From the NCBI GenBank assembly GCA_035633075.1, contig DASQFQ010000287.1, forward strand, positions 1 through 8,050: a stretch of 8,050 nucleotides of DNA. Reading direction: 5' to 3'. Within the stretch, counting starts at the first letter, position 1. The number at the start of each line of letters is the position of its first letter. Made by a program: the position numbers and the translations under genes. Of the stretch, positions 1 to 5,248 are shown one piece after another. This DNA is from DASQFQ01 sp035633075. GTDB lineage: Bacteria > Actinomycetota > Thermoleophilia > Solirubrobacterales > Solirubrobacteraceae. Under the pieces are notes generated by a model that was not told the DNA's origin, ran no database searches, and saw only the letters and a list, made by a program, of their open reading frames with translations.

Positions 1-522
1 CTTGAACGCCTCGCGGTCGACGTTCGAGCCCGGCCGCACGTGCGCGGCGACGTCGGCGATGTGGACCCACACGCGTACGGCGCCGTCGTCGAGCAGCTCG
101 GCCGAGATCGCGTCGTCGAAGTCGCGCGCCGACGGCGGATCGATGGTGAAGGTCGGCAGGTCGCGCAGGTCGCGCAGGTCGGCTCCCTCGCCGCCCGGCG
201 GGCGCTCCGCGGCGGCCCGCGCCTCGCGCTCCACGGCCGGGTCGAAGTGCCGACGCAGGCCGCGGTCGAGCATCAGCGCCTCGAGCACGTCGCGGGCCAC
301 GTCCGGGCGGCCGAGGCGGCGCTGGACCCGGCCGTGGCCCGAGCGCGGGCCGGCCGGCACGACGAGGACGAGGTCGCCCGCGCGCACCTCACGGCCGGGC
401 TTGTCGACGTTGATCGCCCGCCCGCGCGCGAAGAACGGCTGCGCGGTCAGGAAGCGCCCGCGCTTCTCGAGCACCGCGACCACGGGCGCCGCGCCCGTGC
501 CCGCCCTGGTTCCCCGGCTCAC
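1..522 (-). CDS. rnr: RNB-family 3'-5' exoribonuclease (RNase R/RNase II type), N-terminal part
   Basis: This is the first 174 codons of a gene that runs off the left edge. RNB enzymes degrade RNA processively from the 3' end in the cytoplasm. Direct evidence is the RNB catalytic signature TIDPPSARDFDDA, with Asp128, Asp134, Asp136 and Asp137 matching the four metal-binding aspartates of E. coli RNase II (D201, D207, D209, D210), followed by VWVHIADVAAHV. The ~120 residues before it look like one cold-shock-like domain (roughly residues 12-65) and a linker. Classical RNase R has two cold-shock domains and about 200 or more residues here, so this is a short form. The GTG start overlaps the TGA of the upstream S41 peptidase gene as GTGA, which fixes the start and suggests coupled translation. 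RNase R versus RNase II cannot be decided without the C-terminal S1 domain. Family assignment is firm. Confidence 0.9.
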   Translation of the reverse strand, partial: MSRGTRAGTGAAPVVAVLEKRGRFLTAQPFFARGRAINVDKPGREVRAGDLVLVVPAGPRSGHGRVQRRLGRPDVARDVLEALMLDRGLRRHFDPAVEREARAAAERPPGGEGADLRDLRDLPTFTIDPPSARDFDDAISAELLDDGAVRVWVHIADVAAHVRPGSNVDREAFK

Positions 523-1727
523 GCCTTGCCGTTGGTGACGGTGCGGACTGCGACCTCGAGGGCCTCGTCGCGCTTCGGCGTGGAGCGCTTGTCGCGAGCG
601 GGGATGTCGGGCTCGATCCCGGCCCCCTTCCTGGGCCCGCCGCCGCCCAGGTTGCGCCCCTTGGGCGTGAAGTACTCCCCGACGGTGAGGTCGAGGGCGC
701 CGCCGTTGGAGAGCCGCTTGATCTCCTGGAAGACCCCCTTGCCGAACGTGCGGGTTCCGACCACCTTGGCGCGGTCGCGGTCCTGCAGCGCGCCGATGAC
801 GATCTCCGACGCGGACGCCGAGGACCCGTTGACCAGTACGACGACCGGCACCTTGGGGGCGATGGAGCTGCCGGTCGCCTCGAAGACGCGCTCGGGCCGC
901 GAGCGCCCGCGCGTGGTGACGATGGTGCCCTCGGCGATGAAGATCGAGGACACCAAGACCGCCTCGTTGAGCAGCCCGCCGCCGTTGTCGCGCAGGTCGA
1001 GCACGACGCCCTTGGCCCCGCGCCTGAGCAGGCGGCGGACCGCCTGCCCGACCGCGCCGTGCGCGCCCGACGTGAAGCTCGAGAGGCTCACGTGGGCGAC
1101 CTTGACCCCGCCGGACTCGGCCATCTCGGACTCCACCACGGGCACGTCGACGTGGGCGCGCCGCAGGCGGATCTCGTGCCTGCGCTTGCCCGACTCGACG
1201 GTCAGGCGCACCGGGGTCCCCGCCGGGCCCTTGATCTGCGTGGTCGCCTCGTCCGAGCTCTTGCCCTTGATCGAGCGCCCGTTGACGGCGGTGATCGTGT
1301 CGCCGGGGTGCAGCCCGCCGCGGCCGGCCGGTGAGCCCTTGAAGACGGTCATCACCCGCAGCCCGCGGGGAACCTCCTCGACGGTCATGCCAACGCCCTC
1401 GAACCGGCCCTCCGTCGTCTCCTGGAACGAGCGGTAGGCCTTGGGGTCGAAGTAGGCGGAGAAGCGGTCCCTCAGCGAGCCCACGGCGGAGTTCAGCGAC
1501 GCGTCGAGCAGCCGGCGCCGATCGACGGGGCGGTAGTAGTCGTCGGAGATGACGTCGAGCGCCTCGTCGTAGAGGCGAGCGTCCTCGTCGCCGACCAGTG
1601 CGTCGCGCACCGGCCCGGGGAGCGACGACGGGTGGCCTCCCAGCCAGATCCCGCCCACCAGGAGGACCGGGATGAGGACGACGAGCAGGCGTGGCCAGAG
1701 GGAGCGGCGGCGGCGCACGGTGAACAC
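519..1727 (-). CDS. ctpA: S41-family C-terminal processing peptidase (CtpA/CtpB type) with membrane anchor and PDZ domain
   Basis: A 402-residue serine peptidase that cleaves proteins near their C-termini outside the membrane. Seen in order: an Arg-rich N-terminus (RRRR at 5-8), one hydrophobic anchor at about 14-30, a PDZ domain at about 108-190 (FEGVGMTVEE, GLHPGDTITAVNG), and the S41 core. In VNGSSASASEI the nucleophile is Ser305. Lys330 of TFGKG is the general base and Gln334 lies four residues on. The Ser-Lys spacing of 25 matches E. coli Prc (S430/K455) and B. subtilis CtpB (S309/K334), so the enzyme should be active. The GTG at 1727 was chosen; a second in-frame GTG at 1718 is also possible and neither has a clear Shine-Dalgarno. 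It follows ftsX by 35 bp and overlaps the RNase gene by 4 bp. The substrate is unknown; the location suggests a link to FtsEX-controlled cell-wall remodelling (inference). Confidence 0.93.
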   Translation of the reverse strand: MFTVRRRRSLWPRLLVVLIPVLLVGGIWLGGHPSSLPGPVRDALVGDEDARLYDEALDVISDDYYRPVDRRRLLDASLNSAVGSLRDRFSAYFDPKAYRSFQETTEGRFEGVGMTVEEVPRGLRVMTVFKGSPAGRGGLHPGDTITAVNGRSIKGKSSDEATTQIKGPAGTPVRLTVESGKRRHEIRLRRAHVDVPVVESEMAESGGVKVAHVSLSSFTSGAHGAVGQAVRRLLRRGAKGVVLDLRDNGGGLLNEAVLVSSIFIAEGTIVTTRGRSRPERVFEATGSSIAPKVPVVVLVNGSSASASEIVIGALQDRDRAKVVGTRTFGKGVFQEIKRLSNGGALDLTVGEYFTPKGRNLGGGGPRKGAGIEPDIPARDKRSTPKRDEALEVAVRTVTNGKA

Positions 1728-1762
1728 GGTACTGCGCGGCGGTTTCGACCCGTTAAGGGTCT

Positions 1763-2659
1763 TCAGACCCGCAGGAAGCGTCGCAGCGAGAGGCCCGAGC
1801 CCAGCGCGGACACCCCGACCGAGGCGCCGAGCAGGACGGCGATCAGCAGCCCGAAGTTCATCGTCTCGGGTGCGGCGATGAGCGCGAACTCCGCGGCCAG
1901 CGGGTCGACGAAGGCGATCTTGACGACCGCGAGCAGCAGGACGGCGAGCACGCCGCCCAGCGCCCCCACAAGCACGCCCTCGAGCACGAACGGCCAGCGG
2001 ATGAACCAGTCCGTCGCCCCCACGAGCTTCATGACCTCCACCTCGCGGCGGCGCGCGTAGAGCGACAGTCGGATGGTGTTGGCGATCAGCAGCATCGAGG
2101 CCACGCAGAGCAGCACCGCGAGCAGGCCCATGGTCAGCTTCACCACCCGGGTGGCCGACAGGATCTTGTTCGTGTCCTCCTCGCGGTTGCGGACCTCGTC
2201 GATCGCCGGGTCGATCACCGTCCGCCCGCCCGAGGGAGACAGCGGCGCCAGCGCGTTGCGGACCTGGCCGATGTTGTCGGGCTTGTCTGGATAGACGCGG
2301 AACGTGTCCGGCAGCGGATTGGCGCCGAGCAGGTCGTAGGCGTCGGGGTGGCGGCGCCGCTCCTCGCGGTAGGCGGCCTCCTTGGAGATGTACTCCACCC
2401 TCGCCACGTGCGGGGTCTCGGTCTCGATGATGCGGCGCACGCGCTGGATGTCGCGGTCGGTGACCCGGGACCCGAGGTAGACGTCGGCGATCACGCGGGC
2501 GCGGACCGTGTTGGCGGCGCCAGTGGTCGCCTGCACGACCGGGATGAAGACCCCGAGCACGAGGACGGTGACGAGCACCGTGGCCATGGCGGCGAAGGAC
2601 GGCACGGCGTTGCGCGTGAGCGCCCGTATGGCCTCGCGCACGAAGAACGTCACCCTCAC
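1763..2659 (-). CDS. ftsX: Cell division ABC transporter permease-like protein FtsX
   Basis: A 298-residue integral membrane partner of FtsE. The FtsEX complex is not a classical transporter: ATP hydrolysis by FtsE drives a shape change in FtsX that activates peptidoglycan hydrolases at the septum. The layout is typical: a cytoplasmic start (FFVREAIRALTRN), TM1 at about 22-44, a ~125-residue extracytoplasmic domain (45-168), then TM2 at about 172-196, TM3 at about 223-248 and TM4 at about 268-290. The loop RREVEVMKLVGATDWFIRWP after TM2 is the conserved FtsX cytoplasmic segment that contacts FtsE. Length matches the family (about 300). The start is GTG, whose last two bases belong to the TGA of ftsE (GTGA overlap), indicating translational coupling and probably matched stoichiometry. 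No dedicated hydrolase gene is beside it in this window. Confidence 0.95.
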   Translation of the reverse strand: MRVTFFVREAIRALTRNAVPSFAAMATVLVTVLVLGVFIPVVQATTGAANTVRARVIADVYLGSRVTDRDIQRVRRIIETETPHVARVEYISKEAAYREERRRHPDAYDLLGANPLPDTFRVYPDKPDNIGQVRNALAPLSPSGGRTVIDPAIDEVRNREEDTNKILSATRVVKLTMGLLAVLLCVASMLLIANTIRLSLYARRREVEVMKLVGATDWFIRWPFVLEGVLVGALGGVLAVLLLAVVKIAFVDPLAAEFALIAAPETMNFGLLIAVLLGASVGVSALGSGLSLRRFLRV

Positions 2660-3438
2660 GTGGAATAGCCCCCGGACGCCTCGTCGCGCACGACCCGCCC
2701 CTCGGAGAGCTCGATGACGCGGCGGCGCATGCGGTCGACCATGGCGTTGTCGTGGGTCGCCACCACCACCGTCGTGCCGGTGCGGTTGATGCGGTAGAGC
2801 AGTTGCATGATCCCGATCGAGGTCTCGGGATCGAGGTTGCCCGTCGGCTCGTCGGCCAGCAGCAGCGGCGGGTGGTTGACGAAGGCGCGCGCGACCGAGA
2901 CGCGCTGCTGCTCGCCACCGGAGAGCTGGTCGGGGAAGTTGTGCAGCTTGGTGGAGAGCCCGGTCAGGCGCAGGATGTCGGGCACCTTCTCGCGGATGTC
3001 GCGCCGGGTGCCACCCGTCACCTGCAGGGCGTAGGCGACGTTGTCGTGGACGGTGCGGTTGGGCAGGAGCTTGAAGTCCTGGAAGATGACCCCGATGTTG
3101 CGCCGGTAGTAGGGCACCTGCTTGCGCGGGATCTGGGCGAGGTCGTGGCCGGCCACGGTGATCGACCCGAAGGACGGCTCGGACTCCTTGATGAGCAGCC
3201 GGACCAGGGTCGACTTGCCCGAGCCCGACGCGCCCACGATGAACACGAACTCGCCGGGCTGGATCGCGAAGGTCGCGTCCTCGAGCCCGACATCGGCCTT
3301 GGAGTAATGCTTGGTGACCGACCGCAGGTCGACGATCGCGCCCGGCTCGACCGGCGGCAGGACGCTGCGGCGTGGTGCCGGGGCCGGCCGGTCGGGACGG
3401 TCGGCGCGGCGCAGGACGTGGCGTTCGGTGGCGGCCAT
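2656..3438 (-). CDS. ftsE: Cell division ATP-binding protein FtsE
   Basis: A 260-residue ABC ATPase that powers FtsX at the inner face of the membrane. All nucleotide-binding motifs are intact: Walker A GASGSGKST (69-77), Q-loop Gln120 in IGVIFQDFKLLPNRTV (typical of FtsE), signature LSGGEQQR (172-179), Walker B LLLADE with catalytic Glu197, and switch His229 in ATHDNAMVD. The ABC domain starts only at about residue 35 (IVDLRSVTKHY), so there is a ~33-residue N-terminal extension rich in Arg and Pro compared with the usual 220-230-residue FtsE. The ATG at 3438 is supported by GGAG placed seven bases upstream. It is the first gene of the leftward operon ftsE-ftsX-ctpA-RNase and is divergent from the M16 peptidase gene. 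The assignment is firm; the role of the extension is unknown and a later internal start cannot be fully excluded. Confidence 0.95.
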   Translation of the reverse strand: MAATERHVLRRADRPDRPAPAPRRSVLPPVEPGAIVDLRSVTKHYSKADVGLEDATFAIQPGEFVFIVGASGSGKSTLVRLLIKESEPSFGSITVAGHDLAQIPRKQVPYYRRNIGVIFQDFKLLPNRTVHDNVAYALQVTGGTRRDIREKVPDILRLTGLSTKLHNFPDQLSGGEQQRVSVARAFVNHPPLLLADEPTGNLDPETSIGIMQLLYRINRTGTTVVVATHDNAMVDRMRRRVIELSEGRVVRDEASGGYST

Positions 3439-3448
3439 GCGGGTCTCC

Positions 3449-3500
3449 AGGCTAGCGAGGCCCGTTCCACGCGCTCGCACGAACACCTGCACGCTAGCCT
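3449..3500. promoter_or_regulatory. Divergent promoter region with 9-bp perfect inverted repeat
   Basis: AGGCTAGCG (3449-3457) and CGCTAGCCT (3492-3500) are exact reverse complements separated by 34 bp, inside the 66-bp gap between ftsE and the M16 gene. Each arm places the same hexamer TAGCCT (TAnnnT, a -10-like box) facing outward: 3495-3500 for the M16 gene and 3454-3449 for ftsE. No good -35 element is evident on either side. It could be two mirrored promoters, or an operator for a dimeric regulator, or both. The repeat is seen directly; its function is inferred. Confidence 0.45.
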
Positions 3501-3504
3501 CAGG

Positions 3505-4761
3505 ATGATGGCCGCCATTCGCTCCTCGAGCCTCCCCAACGGACTGCCGATCCACCGCATCGAGCTGCCCGGCACGCGCGCGGTCACGGTGCTCGTGGCC
3601 TTCGAGGCCGGGGCACGCACCGAGCGCGCCGAGGAGAACGGGATGGCCCACTTCCTCGAGCACCTGGTGTTCAAGGGCGGCGAGCGCTACGACGACTACC
3701 GCAAGGTCAACGCCACCGCCGAGCACATGGGCGCGGTGCTCAACGCCTATACCTCCCACGACGTCGTCGCCTTCCACATCACCTGCCGCGCCGAGGTGGT
3801 GGGCCAGGCGATCGACCTGCTCACCGACTTCGCGGGGCGCCCGCGGATCGACCCCGACGAGCTCGACCGCGAGCGCGGGGTCGTCGTCCAGGAGATCGCG
3901 CGCGCCAACGACCAGCCGTCCGTCGTGGCGGAGCTGCTGATCGACCGCGCCGCCTTCGGCGAGCACCCCTTGGGCCGCCCCGTACTCGGCCCCGCCGAGC
4001 ACGTCAAGAGCTTCACCCGCGATGCGATCGTCGCCTTCCGCAGCCGCCAGTGGGCGGGCGCGCGCGGGGGCGCCTTCCTGGCTGGCAGCATCTCCGACGT
4101 TCCCGAGGATGCCGAGCTCGCCGAGCTGTTCGGCCGCTTCCCCTCCATCCAGGCCGACGGCGGCTACGAGCCCGCGCCGCCCTTCGCCCCCAAGACGCTG
4201 GTCGAGCAGCGCGACTCCAACCAGTCGCACCTGCGGCTCTCCTACCGCCCGGCGATCGACCCCCACAGCCCCGTCGAGCGAGCGGCCATGACGATCTACT
4301 CGACGCTGCTGGGCGGCTCCATGGGCTCCCGGCTCTTCGACGAGATCCGCGAGCAGCGCGGCCTGGCGTACTCCGTCTACTCCGTCGACCACTCCTATGC
4401 CGACGTCCCGATCCTCCAGCTCTCGGCCGGCCTGGAGTCGACCAAGTGCGCTGAGACCTACCGGCGCATGCGCGGGATCGTCGACGAGCTGCGCGCCGAC
4501 GGGCCGCGAGAGGAGGAGTTCCAGCGCGCGCGCGCCTACGCCGCCGGCCGGCGCGTCCTGGCCTTCGAGAACACCAACGCGGTCGCGCGCTACGCGGCCA
4601 ACCAGACGGTGGTGTTCGGCGAGGACATCGACCCCGACCGGGCGATCGCCCTGCTTGACGAGGCGACCATCGAACAGGTCGCCGACGTCGCCCGCGGCGT
4701 CTCGGAGGAGGCGTCCGTGGCGTGCGTCGGCCCGCATGCGATCGACGAGTTCGCCGCCTGA
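3505..4761 (+). CDS. M16-family zinc peptidase (processing-peptidase-like)
   Basis: A 418-residue metallopeptidase of the inverzincin M16B type, related to mitochondrial processing peptidase beta and bacterial YmxG/PqqL-like proteins; these degrade or process peptides. The inverted zinc motif is intact: His49, Glu52 and His53 in HFLEH, with the third ligand Glu130 exactly 76 residues later (the family's HxxEH-x76-E spacing), and a second conserved Glu123 in the same helix (DRERGVVVQEI). The C-terminal half contains SRLFDEIREQRGLAYSV, where Arg285 and Tyr289 match the substrate-binding R/Y pair. Length is normal for single-chain M16B enzymes, which dimerise. There is no signal peptide, so it is probably cytoplasmic. 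Two adjacent ATG codons (3505 and 3508) are possible starts. There is no good Shine-Dalgarno, and the -10-like TAGCCT ends only 4 bases upstream, so a leaderless mRNA is plausible. It appears monocistronic. Confidence 0.93.
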   Translation: MMAAIRSSSLPNGLPIHRIELPGTRAVTVLVAFEAGARTERAEENGMAHFLEHLVFKGGERYDDYRKVNATAEHMGAVLNAYTSHDVVAFHITCRAEVVGQAIDLLTDFAGRPRIDPDELDRERGVVVQEIARANDQPSVVAELLIDRAAFGEHPLGRPVLGPAEHVKSFTRDAIVAFRSRQWAGARGGAFLAGSISDVPEDAELAELFGRFPSIQADGGYEPAPPFAPKTLVEQRDSNQSHLRLSYRPAIDPHSPVERAAMTIYSTLLGGSMGSRLFDEIREQRGLAYSVYSVDHSYADVPILQLSAGLESTKCAETYRRMRGIVDELRADGPREEEFQRARAYAAGRRVLAFENTNAVARYAANQTVVFGEDIDPDRAIALLDEATIEQVADVARGVSEEASVACVGPHAIDEFAA

Positions 4762-4771
4762 CGGCGTGCCC

Positions 4772-4801
4772 TTGCGGACGCGCCGCCCGGTCGGAGACAA
4801 T
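4772..4801 (+). promoter_or_regulatory. Candidate sigma-70-type promoter of the 119-residue gene
   Basis: TTGCGG (4772-4777) and GACAAT (4796-4801) are separated by 18 bp and lie 11 bases before the GTG start at 4813. They resemble -35 and -10 boxes with three and two mismatches to TTGACA/TATAAT respectively. Transcription would start about 4-6 bases before the GTG, giving a nearly leaderless mRNA, which fits the lack of a Shine-Dalgarno. Inferred from sequence only. Confidence 0.4.
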
Positions 4802-4812
4802 CCCGCACCAGC

Positions 4813-5172
4813 GTGACCTCTGAAAAGCTCAACCGCCGTGAGCTGGATCGCTACCTGGAGCGGGTGACAGACCGCTGGCCGGTCCAGCGCGCACTCCTGG
4901 CCGGCGCGCGCCTGGACGACCTCCGCGGCGCGGGCCCGCAGCGTGAGCGCGGTCCGGAGTATGTGCTCGTGCTCGTCTCGGAGCATTTCGACGGCGTCCC
5001 GTGGCTCGAGCGCGTCTACCAGGTGGGGAGCCTGTGGGACGCGCTGGAGATGGGCGCCCCGGTCGACGTCCACTGCTACACCCCGCCGGAGTTCGAGCGC
5101 AAGCGCGAGCAGCTCCACGCGGTGCGCGAAGCGGCCGAGCGCGGGCTGGAGCTGATTCCCGAACCGGCGTAG
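4813..5172 (+). CDS. Small nucleotidyltransferase-fold-like protein, apparently lacking catalytic residues
   Basis: A 119-residue soluble protein with no signal peptide or membrane segment. The pattern YVLVLVSEHFDGVPWLERV (50-68) followed by a strand and VDVHCYTPPEFERKRE (84-99) resembles the core of minimal nucleotidyltransferases of the MNT/KNTase superfamily, which read roughly DxDLLVVSxxFEGxxWLERL ... VDLLPYTPEEFE. In active members the first strand carries GSxxxG...DxD. Here that place reads LLAGARLDDLRGAG...RGPEYVLV, so Glu49-Tyr50 stands where DxD should be, while Asp85 would be the third carboxylate. If the fold call is right, the protein is probably not an active nucleotidyl transferase and may bind a nucleotide or partner instead. 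The start is GTG with no clear Shine-Dalgarno and a promoter-like sequence just upstream. It lies 51 bp after the M16 gene. Fold assignment is from memory of family patterns and is moderate at best; otherwise it is a hypothetical protein. Confidence 0.75.
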   Translation: MTSEKLNRRELDRYLERVTDRWPVQRALLAGARLDDLRGAGPQRERGPEYVLVLVSEHFDGVPWLERVYQVGSLWDALEMGAPVDVHCYTPPEFERKREQLHAVREAAERGLELIPEPA

Positions 5173-5182
5173 CCTGCGGTCC

Positions 5183-5209
5183 GTAACACCCGGCGGTACC
5201 AGGTGTCAC
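5183..5209 (+). promoter_or_regulatory. Candidate ECF-type promoter / imperfect inverted repeat upstream of the sigma gene
   Basis: GTAACACC (5183-5190) and GGTGTCAC (5202-5209) form an inverted repeat with one mismatch and an 11-bp spacer. The same stretch reads AAC (5185-5187), 16 bp, then TGTC (5204-5207), which resembles the AAC-N16-CGTC spacing of many ECF-sigma promoters. It lies 40 bp before the sigma-factor ATG, so autoregulation is possible. The repeat is seen; promoter or operator function is inferred. Confidence 0.35.
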
Positions 5210-5248
5210 CGGTTCAGTCGGTCGCCCGCGCTGCCGAAGATCGTCACG

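Noticed and set aside
1757..1770. Hairpin GGGTC-TTCA-GACCC overlapping the ftsX stop codon, as a terminator between ftsX and ctpA
   Set aside because: The stem is only 5 bp with two Us after it, and ctpA follows closely in an apparent operon, so termination here is unlikely.
4752..4766. Hairpin CGCCG-CCTGA-CGGCG over the M16 stop codon as a terminator
   Set aside because: A 5-bp stem without a T-run is expected by chance in DNA this GC-rich.
3439..5118. Long open reading frame on the minus strand across the M16 and small-protein genes, in frame with ftsE
   Set aside because: Its translation has no family resemblance and is the GC-codon-bias shadow of the M16 gene, whose zinc-binding motif and spacing are intact on the plus strand.
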